DNA from: Cytidiella melzeri
Lineage: Eukaryota > Basidiomycota > Agaricomycetes > Polyporales > Irpicaceae
NCBI GenBank assembly: GCA_022592445.1
Contig: JABYQR010000343.1
Coordinates: 1-46,214, forward strand
Direction of reading: 5' to 3'
Length of the DNA: 46,214 nucleotides
The notes beneath the pieces were generated by a model. That model did no database searches and was not told the origin of the DNA. It saw only the letters and a list, made by a program, of their open reading frames with translations. Shown here piece after piece: positions 31,400 to 40,230 of this stretch. The position numbers and the translations under genes were made by a program. Numbering within the stretch: the first letter of the stretch is position 1; every line of letters starts with the position of its first letter.

Positions 31400-32140
31400 A
31401 CCAAACCATTGTCTATGCTACTGAGACAGCTTCCGTCGGTCGGGGGCGCGTGAGATGGTAAAGCACTGGGAGGCTCGGTAAGGCGACGACATGGACTGCT
31501 GAACAAGTGTGTGCCTACAAAGCGCTTGATGAGAGCGAGGAGTATCGGGTGTGGGGCTGAGGCAAAGAAGACAACCAAGCCGGCGGTACTGACGAGGACG
31601 AAGAGGAGAATGGTGAGAACACGTTTACGGTACTTGTTAGAGCGACTCAAGGGAAAAGCAATGGTACGTACGGACGAAGAAAACGGCGAATGGTGGGACA
31701 GTCATAAAGTTGGCCTTGTTGGACGTATATCCGAGTGACGCAATGATTGAGAAGCAGAACCTTGGAAGATTGAGCTGCCCCACTACATGATAGAAATGGA
31801 GACGTACTAGGCCAAACCACTCAACCTCACCCCGTTGAAAAAACCCGCGACAAGGCACAACCGTACGTGCACCATCCGCATTGCCTTCCAAATTTTGTCT
31901 CACGTAACCCGCTCCTTCTGCGTTGCCTTGCTCGAGTTAGCAAAAGACAGGTGGAGGTCACCTTTGCGTATGACATTTTCAAACCTCAATGTATGCCTTC
32001 TGTGCCGGCGTGAGGAACGCAATGTGGGTGTGCTTCCAAGGGAGAATACAGAACGAGACGGAACCAAAGAGAACTGGGTAGATGGGTGGTGCTGCAAAGA
32101 GCAGCTAAGCGAGCTACTAGCAAATGAAAGGTAATACTAT
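31400..32140 (-). pseudogene. MFS transporter fragment (allantoate permease-like)
   Basis: Minus-strand pieces in order: AFLTPAQKAYIEV, then GQLNLPRFCFSIIASLGYTS, NKANFMTVPPFAVFFVRTY, then in another frame SRSNKYRKRVLTILLFVLVS and TAGLVVFFASAPHP. 'LGYTxxxANFMTVPPxAVAF' followed by 'SDRYKKRxxxI' is the TM7-loop-TM8 region of the anion:cation symporter (Dal5/Tna1) branch of MFS. A frameshift between FVRTYHCFSL and SRSNKYRK (about 31635), an early stop after AYIEV and the absence of TM1-6 and TM9-12 make this a pseudogene fragment. Confidence 0.6.
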
Positions 32141-32890
32141 TGCATTAGCGGTAGGGAGTAGGAATGTTTCGTATATATAAGGGAATTACCTGCAAACAAA
32201 ACATTTCAAGAGGAAGCGGCAAGGACGGCGAACAATGATAGTGAGACAAGAGTGATGAAAGCAAAAAGGCGGGGCGAATGACGTCCGAGTAACTCAGATG
32301 TCATGTACCATCTGGAGACGTACGACGTGACAACTGTTCGTGCAAGCACTGCAATGTTTTGCAAAGGGCATATAACCAGTGCACACCCTGTAAGTGATGA
32401 TTGAGCTTGGCTCGTGTCGCCCCCGAACAGTTCAGACTTACCTTCCCTACCGTGAACACACCTCGCCTTAGTTTGAAAAGCAAAGTGGGGTTGGTCGCCG
32501 TATGTCCGTACAGTTGCATTTCAGCTGGTGCTTGGCGGTGTGTACGCTATGTGCATGCACACTGCATTCACGGCTAGTAGCGGTATCTTGAACACGGAGA
32601 GAAGTGCATCGATATGGCTGTCGAGAGTAACAAACAAATGTACTTCACCATCTCCTTGATAGTGCCCCTAGACCATCTTAGGGGTAAACTGCTTTCAAGT
32701 TATCTGCTGGATTGCTGACTTAGTCATCATATCATTCGGCGCTGAGCAGAGATTACCGCACATAACTGAATTTCCCAGTGTATCTTTCACTTTGCCAAGT
32801 CTGCTATGGATGTCAGTATCAGCGCAAAATCTTCCAGCACGGTCTCAGTCCATTCCGGAGGCCTTTTGTCATGCAGCAACATGCAATTCG
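32141..32890. other. No gene seen
   Basis: Short unrelated open frames only. TATATATA at 32170 may be a promoter or chance. Confidence 0.35.
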
Positions 32891-32894
32891 TCCA

Positions 32895-33446
32895 CTAGTA
32901 CAAGTAAGGTATAACCTTGTACGGTGTGTTCTTCACCCAAGCATCCCACTCTTCAGGATAATGCTCCCTCAGAGTCTCATCCTCCTTTCATACGCGAAGT
33001 AACAGCATTACCGGCACAAACAACACGTTTGCAAGCCACAATGCCGCGACTACCTTGCCTCCAACCGTGTTCAGCCAGCCTCCCTCTCTTTACCAACCAC
33101 CTGGACTGATGTGGGCCACAAACGTTCCGGCAAGCATGAAAACGTTGCCCAAGTAGGCGGGATGTTGGAAGAACGAGTAAAGACCCGTTGTGATGAGGTG
33201 TTGGCCTTCTTTAATGGACAGCTCCCACGTAAAGAACTTTCCCAGCTCGCGTATGGCAACTGAGCGGATTATTGGCCCTATACACATGCACGCACATCCG
33301 ACCAGCCACGTCGGGGTCACCCGCACTGCAGACAGGGAGCTGCCTGGACGGACAAGCCACGACAACACACTGGAAGACGTCTCGGACGGGAATGTGTTCG
33401 CGAGGATCACGGCGGACTCGCAGGCGGCGTATATCCAGAACCCAGC
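32895..33446 (-). pseudogene. Isoprenylcysteine carboxyl methyltransferase (ICMT) fragment
   Basis: Minus-strand exon 33446-33094 after a CGGTAG acceptor encodes GFWIYAACESAVILANTFPS, then RELGKFFTWELSIKEGQHLI and TTGLYSFFQHPAYLGNVFML. A following segment (about 33050-32895) encodes VVAALWLANVLFVPVMLLLR and EHYPEEWDAWVKNTPYKVIP. 'RxxGxxFTxExxI...LxTxGxYxxxRHPxYxG' and the final 'EDExLRxxFxxEWxxWxxxxPYxxIPxxY' are the methyl-donor and membrane-end signatures of ICMT (Ste14), which methylates prenylated Cys at the ER. TGA at 32998-33000 falls between LLRV and KEDE, and no clean in-phase splice joins the two parts. The N-terminal helices are absent. Confidence 0.7.
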
Positions 33447-33469
33447 CTACCGAACGCCGGATGAGTAAT

Positions 33470-33760
33470 TATTCTGTCACATCCCTGGACATCAAGATTA
33501 ACCTTTGTAGCAAACCCCAGTCTACGCGTAAACTGATGTCGCGAGAGTGTGTCCGACTTGGCGCCATATTTTGCGGTCTCTGTGGTGTCCGGTACAGGAT
33601 TTGGCAGCGTGCAGGCTGTGCGTATGAGGGCACTTTACGCGGGAGTTGTTTCTCCTGGTCCCTTCCTTTCACTTTCAGACAGGCGTCATCTACGCCCATG
33701 CTGCCCGCGCCACGTGGGGGTTCTCCTGCAATATTTCAGATGGAATGTCGCTGTTATACG
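33470..33760 (-). other. Unassigned stretch upstream of the ICMT fragment
   Basis: A minus-strand frame is open but shows no hydrophobic helices as an ICMT N-terminus would, and its composition is not convincing. Left unassigned. Confidence 0.25.
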
Positions 33761-33764
33761 CTCG

Positions 33765-36700
33765 TCAAGCTTCCGAAATGTCTGAGTGCATCGCAACGTC
33801 AATATTTATCTCGTCCTCAGCCTTCTCAGGCCAAGCGGAGACGTCTTTAAAGACAAAACACGTGCTTTTGGGGTTGACACGGGCAGCTTCGGCGACCACG
33901 TCGTTAAAGCTGGTACACTTGAAGGCCAGCTATTAGCAGCAATGAGCTAAGATAGACCTCATTCAGAACCGTCTTCATCACATGACTTGACGTGACAAAG
34001 TGTGATGAAAGCGACTCAAAATCTAATGCGAATGTTTAAAAGCCATTTATCGTAAAACAAGAACCTAGAGATTGTCGAGGATAGACGTTCCGAGATTTCC
34101 TAGGTTACAGAATTGTCATAAAGTTGTTCAATTATCTTGCATTAAGTTTGCAAGCTTAGACGTCCGCATTTGGATTTTACTGGTATATACCAAAATAGGC
34201 AGGGCAATGCTTGTCCGACAAAGCGCGTCGCGTCGCGTCCTCCACCACATGCATTAGCACACATGATACCCCTCTAACTATGCCCAAGAAGCGGAAATGG
34301 AATTTCAAAAACCTGGGCAGCCATGCTGTACCCACCAAAAAGCCAAAAAAAGCGAAGTTAGATGATGAAAACAAGGAAAATGTAAGTACTCTGACCTTCT
34401 TCACCTTCCTGCTCTCGAAAAAGACTAAGAAGAACACCTCCTAGGAAAGCCCCAGCTACCAGACGTTTACGAGCCCCTCTAAGAGCACCTACAATGGCTT
34501 GGAGCATGACATTTACGACACAACAAGCCCACATACCTGGTATTCTCCCTTTGCTCCTGCCGGCAGCTCGTCTTTGGAGCTTGAGAATGCTCCTAGCACT
34601 GCTGTAAATTTTGACGAAGGTGAGTAGTACATTCCTGTGAAGAAAAGATGAGCTTACAAGTGTTTCTAGCCCCAATCTCACTTCAGGATGAAGACGACGA
34701 CTGCGGATGGCTTGATGACCCAGACGAGGAAAGGAAAGTGACGACTCGGAAATAGAGGCCGGCACCTTGATTGAAAGCGACGACGATGAAGACGAGCACG
34801 ATGAAGAGTCAGGAAGTGTCCCATCGCATATTGCCAGGACAGAGGCAGACAGCGCACCCGGCGTGTGTAGTACCGACTGCAGTGCGAGCACAGATGCCAG
34901 CACGAGCGGATGCGGCGGCAACAGCTGTGACACGGGAGAGGCGGATGAAGGTGCTGCAAGTGGATGGCGACCCAAATACTCTGGCTGCTACATTTTTGCC
35001 CCAGAGCCTGATGTCGTTAAGAAGGCGTATGACGATCTCCGGGCGATCTTGAAGCCGCGTTGAAAGAAGGGTTATGGACATGTTGACCCAGGACTTAATC
35101 GGATATTACGAGAACGCTTCGAGGCAATGGCGCTGTTCTGCCACAACTTTCTTGAGCTACAGGCAAAAACTCCGTGCGTGTCGCAGTGGACCAATGCATC
35201 ACTCCACACAGCAAAAAGCCTGGGACACGGCCCATATCAAGCGAAGTTGCTACGCAATTGGACGCGCGAGTTCATTGTAAACCCAGAGTTCATTCCGGAG
35301 CATAACTGGAAGGGAGCCTTAGGACGGAGTCATCTTAATGATGAGGATTTCGCGCAGGACATCCATTTACACTTGCAGGGCATTGGGAATTGGGTTCGTG
35401 CACAGGATATCGTTGACTACACTGCAACACCGGAGGTCTTGAACCGATTAGGACGACGCAAACCGATATCGCTAGCAACCGCACAACGATGGATGTCGAA
35501 GATGGGTTATTGATGGTCGAAGACACCACGAGGCCAATATGCTGATGGTCACGAGCGGCCTGATGTCGTCACATATCGAAACACGGTTTTCTTGCCTGCG
35601 ATCACAGCTGTGGAGCCCTTGATGCGGAATTGGAAACCCGACGGGACTGAAGAGGTCGACAAGAACCCGCCACCGTGTCGCAAGGTGTTGTGGTATCACG
35701 ACGAGTCAACCTATTATGCACATGATCGCCGTCGCGTTCGCTGGGTGCATCAATCAGAGAAGGCTGTTCCGTATGCAAAAGGAGAAGGTGCTTCCCTCAT
35801 GGTTTCTGCCTTTGTATCCGCAGACTATGGGTGGATCTGTGTGGAACTGTTCAAGGCTGGAAAGTCTCGCAATGGATACTATGATAACAATGACATTCGT
35901 GCGCAGTTCAAGAAGGCGATGGCGTACGTGAAGGAGCACTATCCTGACGACGATCACGAGTTTGTTTACAACAACGCAAAGACGCACACTAAACGCGCCG
36001 ACAAGGCTCTCTCCGCAACAAAGATGCCTAAAGGCCCATCGCCAGTCTTCGGGGTCGACGCAAATGTGACAGGCCCTGATGGAAATCCAGTGTATGGGAG
36101 CGATGGGAAGATCAAGAAGCAGAGGATCCGCATGGGAAACGGAAAGTTTGCTGATGGGACTGAGCAGGAATTTTATTTCCCAGAGGGACACGAGCGTGCA
36201 GGGCAATTCAATGGGATGGCCGTGATTCTTGAAGAGCGCGGTTTTGCTCACATTGCGAAGAAAAAGGCGCAGTGCGGCAAGAGCTTTGGCAACTGCCCTG
36301 AGGGAGCCACCGACTGCTGCTGCCAACGATTTCTCTACAATCAACCCGATTTCGTTCATGTTGAGTTGCTTCTGGAACAGGATGCAAAAGCCGGCGGGTT
36401 CAAGGTCGTGTTTCTCCCAAAGTTCCACTGTGAGCTTAACTTTATAGAACAGTGCTGGGGATATTCAAAGCGTCTTTATCGGATGTATCCGCCGTCGTCA
36501 AAGGAGCAAGATCTGGAGCAAAATGTGCTGAAGGCACTCAACAAAGTTCCTTTGATTGCCATGCGGCGGTGAGACAATGGCATTTGTTGATCTTGTTGCA
36601 AAACCGATCAGCTCCAATGCAGGTTTGCCACACGTTCCCTTCGATTCATGGATGCATATCGGAAAGGCCTTAATGGCGCACAAGCGGCTTGGGCTGCCAA

Positions 36701-37726
36701 GAAGTACAGGGGACATCGTAGGATCCCAGAAAACATTCTTTCACAATTTGATTCATTAATGAATGCACCCCGATGCTGTCAGGAACACAACCCAACTCTA
36801 TGAAGAGCGAGGGAGTGACGACAAGGGGGGGAGGAACGACGAGCGGACTCGCGTGGACGATGATGACAGGAGTATAGGTGATGAGGAGGAGTGGAGACAC
36901 GACGACGAGGGATCAGCTGACAATGAGCTAAAGACCAGGATATATTAGCAAAGTGATGAGACTTGTACAAGGTGGACGTCACCTAAAGACCAGGAGGTAG
37001 AATCTGAGGTCTTTAGGGAGCTACAGGGTGGGTTTATATACATCTCAGACAAGGACCCCTGGTACCGGGTCTGTACTCCTAACACTGCTGTGGGAACGTA
37101 TGGTGTGCTATGGTGCGATGTTCTACAATGTTCCACAATGTTCCAGCACCTTCTATGATCATGTGACCGGTCTGTCACATGCACTTGATCACATGCAGTA
37201 GCCATGTATCATCGATAAGATAAGATAAGGAAATTGAGAAGGTAGGATAACGAAAATAAAAGGAAAAGAAAGGAAAAAGTGTGCATGGTCGTGACAGATG
37301 CCAACGTTAATATCTTTTACAGTCATTTATATAAACCCCTAAACACGTATAATAGCCCTACTTTGATTTCGCACCTGCGTAAATAGTGTACGAGCACTTA
37401 CGAGTAGTATAATGTACATTAGCTGCTTATAATAGCCCCTATACTGGGTGTTAAGTCTTTTCCGGTGCCAGCGTCACAGAATGTCACAAAACATGTGATG
37501 AAGACGGTTCTGAATGAGGTCTATCTTATTTGAGGAAAGAGGAGCGTACGATTGAAGAACACATTGGCGACTCTTTGCCATTCCAACGGTCAGACTCGTA
37601 GTTCTTGGAAATCGTGTCAAGCTGCGCACTCGAAAGGTTTGGCTGGTCGAGACCACCGACTTTGGCAAACAGTTTTATGAAGTCTTCATATGGCATCTGG
37701 TGGTAGCTTGTGTCTATCTCGCCCAT
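33765..37726 (-). CDS. Small hypothetical gene whose single intron holds a Tc1/mariner element
   Basis: Exon 1 is 37726-37550 (59 codons: MGEIDTSYHQMPYEDFIKLF ... SPMCSSI) and exon 2 is 33929-33765 (LAFKCTSFNDVVAEAARVNP ... AMHSDISEA, stop). The frame is in phase and would give 113 residues. Without the element and one TA the intron would be 41 bases: GTACGC donor, TGCTAAT branch-like site, AATAG acceptor. The element between 33950 and 37526 now makes it about 3.6 kb, far outside the usual size for this genome, so splicing may fail. I do not recognise the protein; it has no signal peptide or membrane segment. Both halves have ordinary coding composition, and their sharing one strand and phase on both sides of the element is the main evidence. 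Confidence 0.55.
33948..33949. repeat. TA target duplication, left
   Basis: TA directly precedes the left terminal repeat, as expected for Tc1/mariner insertion; TA also follows the right repeat at 37527-37528. Confidence 0.7.
33950..33984. repeat. Terminal inverted repeat, left (35 bp)
   Basis: Starts AGATAGACCTCATTCAG and is the exact reverse complement of 37492-37526. Confidence 0.9.
34280..36803 (+). pseudogene. Tc1/mariner-type transposase, four exons, inactivated
   Basis: Exons 34280-34381, 34445-34619, 34670-36568 and 36623-36803. N-terminus: a basic nuclear-signal-like stretch (MPKKRKWNFKN) and an acidic region. Then a helix-turn-helix region (HLHLQGIGNWVRAQDIVDY ... RKPISLATAQRWMSKMGY). 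Then the DDE domain: KVLWYHDESTYYAHDRRRVR (first Asp), FVYNNAKTHTKRADKA (position of the second Asp), a Cys-rich insert with DCCCQRFLYNQPDFVHVELL, and FLPKFHCELNFIEQCWGYSK (Glu). The end is RFMDAYRKGLNGAQAAWAAK, reached through the last intron. Lesions: a frameshift near 34735, TGA at 35061-35063, TGA right after KMGY (35511-35513), and Asn instead of the expected Asp in FVYNN. The two TGA codons sit where Arg (CGA) would be plausible, so C-to-T change at CpG is likely. Confidence 0.85.
37492..37526. repeat. Terminal inverted repeat, right (35 bp)
   Basis: Exact reverse complement of 33950-33984; followed by TA. Confidence 0.9.
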
Positions 37727-37769
37727 TGGCTTCTCTGCGTACCCTCACTATTGAACAGCCTGAGGTCCT

Positions 37770-38290
37770 GCTAGAAGAGGCTTCCTGAGACTGAGCATGT
37801 CACGGTCACTGTGGAACGTTGAACATTGAACGTTGAACGTTGTGGTGACCAGAGAAGGATGCGAGAGAGCCAGACCAACAAACGGGGAAACAAACAGGGA
37901 GAGAAACCACGACGAGAGAGAGAGGGGTAAGATTGAACCGGACCAATGAACGGGGAGAGACGACAGAGACTTCCAAAAGGGTACACAGTGCGCGAACGAC
38001 TATCACGCCCCGCTTTTGAATGCCGGTCTAGCATTCGCAAACCCACGCCACGTAGCGTGGTGTATGGTGAAACCGGAGACACTGCGGACCACACGAGAGA
38101 GACGGGAGAGAGAGGGGTATGGTTGGACAGAGAGACGAGAGAGAGAGGGGTATGGTGGCGACCAGAGGCGGAGGCGAGAGAGCAAAACGGGGGAGTTGTT
38201 GACGAGAGAGAGAGGTGTATGTTTGGGCAGAGAGACGGAGAGAGGGGTATGGTGGCGAGCAGAGAAGGAGGCAAGAGAACGTGTTTAACT
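37770..38290. repeat. Purine-rich minisatellite
   Basis: From about 38088 to 38262 units of GAGAGAGAGGGGTATGG followed by TTGGACAGAGAGAC or TGGCGACCAGAG alternate about four times. The preceding DNA (37800-37990) has shorter repeats such as CGTTGAACGTTGAACG. The minus-strand frame through it (Ser, Pro, Leu-rich) is a composition artefact. No gene is seen. Confidence 0.6.
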
Positions 38291-38582
38291 ATTCTGTCTT
38301 CGTACTACTTAGCGTGCGCTTAGCGCCGTAGTTACCGTATATAAGACTTACTTTGATCAATGCACTGCTATCGCTTTTGATCCCCAACTCTCTGTGTGAC
38401 CACCACCTCAGTCTTCTCTCTCAACGCTCTCAACTCTCTTGATACCTTGTTAAAAGAACGTGAAGAATGTTTGAAAGCTGTGGGTTACCATGATGGGATG
38501 AAAATTTGCTGCCACTAGCGGCGATCGTAATAGTAATACTATTAGTTTGTAATATATAGGCTAAGCGCGGTAAGTTGGTATA

Positions 38583-38732
38583 TCCTCATGCGCCACAAAG
38601 CGCAACTCGGTGCTGACAGGCAAAAACTTACGTCCTCTTTTGAACAAGACGCGCGTTTTTGCGCGTCATTATCAAAAGAGGACGTAAGCTCTAGCCTGTC
38701 AGCACCGAGTTGCGCTTTGTGGCGCATAAGGA
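38583..38732. repeat. Foldback element: 150-bp hairpin
   Basis: The left arm (from 38583) and right arm (to 38732) are complementary over about 60 bases. The outer 35 bases match nearly perfectly (GCGCCACAAAGCGCAACTCG and its complement), then comes a small bulge, then CTTACGTCCTCTTTTGA with its complement. The centre holds its own 7-bp hairpin (GACGCGC/GCGCGTC) around a T-run. The two arms being so similar implies recent origin or gene conversion. No target duplication was identified. Confidence 0.8.
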
Positions 38733-38739
38733 CATTCAC

Positions 38740-39318
38740 TGTCGGAAGTGAATCCAGCTCAAATCAGTGCCAAAACCAATACAAAATCGTAGGGTATTCC
38801 TACAATAACAATCGGAAATACCGCTGATTCCATTTCCACTTGAACCCACTAATTTCAATCATTTTTCCATCAGTATTCACCGTGTTTTCCACTGATATTT
38901 TGTAGCATTTCTGCGCAATTCACGGGCATCGGAAGCTGTATTGATCCTGCAAAAATCACTGGTACTCCCACTGAAAACCGTAGGGGTTTCCAAGCTCATG
39001 CAGTAGTAAATCCAGTCATTACAAACATCAATTCCAGCTCTTCCCGTCGGTAGTACCACTCAATAATCAATGGAAACTCCGTCTATTTTCACTGGTAGAA
39101 CCACTGCATGCATCACAGATTTTACCACTGATTATACCTGGCATATCCACTGATCTCATAAAATCAATTCCTACGATCACTGCGGCACTGTATTGATTAC
39201 TACAGTAGCTGTGGATGTACAGGGCGGATACTAAATAAATGACATGCTATACAAAGTCCCATTGGAGAGGTACCTGCGGCAACCAAAGCGATAGAGCCTG
39301 GCAAGCTCTTGAACAATC
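38740..39318. repeat. Degenerate TTTCCACTGAT-type repeats, no gene
   Basis: Many variants of TCCACTGAT, CCCACTGAAAACC and ATTTTCACTGG are scattered over about 450 bp. I see no coding sequence. The gypsy element inserted at its right end; the five bases before the LTR are CAATC, and the partner duplication would lie beyond the window. Confidence 0.4.
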
Positions 39319-39789
39319 TGACATGGATAGTCCAACAGAGACCGGATTTTTCCAACGATGTCACAAGTTTACAGCCTTGGGCGCCTATCTAGAGCGCTTA
39401 TTTTCCGGCTAGGAGTGTTACCGGACCTAACCCTAACCCGGGTCACGTGACATCCTGCCTTATTTATCAATAGTCCAGACCCAAACCCTAGACTCAGTCT
39501 GGAGCGGTTCCAGATCAACCTAGGCTATTGTTCTATTGTTCCTCTTCCATTGATGGGGATTCCCCAGGGATTCCCCCAGGTGTTATTGTTCTATTGTTCT
39601 TATCCTATTATTGTTCTACGTACCCTGGTCCTTGACAGTTACTCAGGTCCTTGACAGTTACTCAGGTCCTTGACAGTTACTCAGGTCCTTGACAGTTACC
39701 CTGGTTCTTTATTGTTCTATTGTTACTCCAGTCCCACAGTTACTCCAGTCCCTAGTGTGGGAACTGGTGCACAGACCACCCAGACCCAG

Positions 39790-39833
39790 TATATATAGTA
39801 CCCCTTACCCTCCCTGGTTCTGCATCTTGACCT
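39790..39833 (+). promoter_or_regulatory. LTR core promoter: TATA box and likely transcription start
   Basis: TATATATAG at 39790-39798, with ATCTTGACCT at 39824-39833, 34 nt from the first T of the box. This is the spacing for initiation from a TATA box in fungi and animals. The start itself is inferred from its complementarity to the priming site at 40060-40069. Confidence 0.6.
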
Positions 39834-39854
39834 CTTCGTCATTTGCACTGCCAG

Positions 39855-39915
39855 GTGAGTTACTCCATGTAACCTAGTATAAGCATAATATTAACTTCGT
39901 CATTTGCACTGCCAG
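39855..39915 (+). other. Predicted intron in the LTR leader (61 bp)
   Basis: GTGAGT donor at 39855, ATTAAC branch-like site, CTGCCAG acceptor at 39915. The 21 bases ending at the donor (39834-39854) are repeated exactly as the last 21 bases of the intron (39895-39915). The solo LTR keeps the same arrangement (18695-18715 and 18755-18775, minus strand). Confidence 0.5.
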
Positions 39916-40059
39916 TATCCGGCCTCTGAGCCTGCTTGCCTGCTTATCATCGACTTTGACCTCGTTGTCGTCGTTGGAGATCCACTTCCACTTTCACTCC
40001 CCCTCTTCTCTGCCCTTGTTTAGGGTTTAGCAGTATAGCAGCAGTCGCTCCGCGACATT

Positions 40060-40069
40060 AGGTCAAGAT
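40060..40069 (+). other. Primer-binding site, self-priming type
   Basis: AGGTCAAGAT begins two bases after the 5' LTR and is the exact reverse complement of 39824-39833, the presumed 5' end of the transcript. No tRNA-3'-end-like TGG motif occurs at the usual position. Tf1 and related elements prime reverse transcription by folding the transcript 5' end onto such a site. Confidence 0.6.
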
Positions 40070-40161
40070 ACCACACAGCTACCGGCACGACTGCCCTTAG
40101 CTTGGATCAAGCCCTCCTGTCCCCCCAGTTTAAAAAAGTTTATTCACCCCTACGTTTGAGA

Positions 40162-40230
40162 GTAAGCCATCGCCGTCCGTCTTGACGTGCTTGATCGCTA
40201 ACTCGTTCACTTTCTGTGGTTGATTCTTAG
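40162..40230 (+). other. Predicted second leader intron that creates a start codon
   Basis: GTAAGC donor at 40162, CGCTAAC branch site near 40197-40203, TTCTTAG acceptor at 40230. Splicing joins ...GAGA to TGCCGAAAG..., making ATG CCG AAA. No ATG exists between the LTR and this point, and the ORF that follows has no ATG of its own near its start. Confidence 0.5.

Larger units (their letters stand above)
33950..37526 (+). mobile_element. Tc1/mariner-type (IS630-like) DNA transposon, 3577 bp
   Basis: Perfect 35-bp inverted ends, TA on both sides and a DDE transposase gene between. The identity of the two ends suggests a recent insertion, but the transposase has stops and an altered catalytic residue, so this copy is probably non-autonomous and was moved by another source. 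About 690 bp after the gene (36804-37491) and 300 bp before it are non-coding. The 3' part contains purine-rich stretches and a cluster of CACAATGTTCCA words (37120-37145). Confidence 0.9.
39319..40057 (+). mobile_element. 5' LTR of a Ty3/gypsy chromovirus (family A, 739 bp)
   Basis: Starts TGACATGG and ends CGCGACA. Both ends are set by the solo copy at 18561-19359 with its target duplication. U3 contains CTAACCCGGGTCACGTGAC, an ATTGTTCT microsatellite and four tandem copies of a roughly 20-bp unit containing CTTGACAGTTACTCAGG (39631-39705). The promoter, start region, leader intron and priming site are listed separately. Confidence 0.9.

Noticed and set aside
37771..38274. 167-codon minus-strand frame rich in Ser and Pro
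   Set aside because: Produced by the GAGAGAGAGGGG minisatellite.
39424..39440. CCTAACCCTAACCC as a telomere remnant
   Set aside because: It is part of the LTR and is present in the solo copy; only two units, so not a telomere or interstitial telomere array.
40058..40080. tRNA-type primer-binding site
   Set aside because: No TGG-initiated match to a tRNA 3' end is visible; the self-complementary decamer explains the position better.
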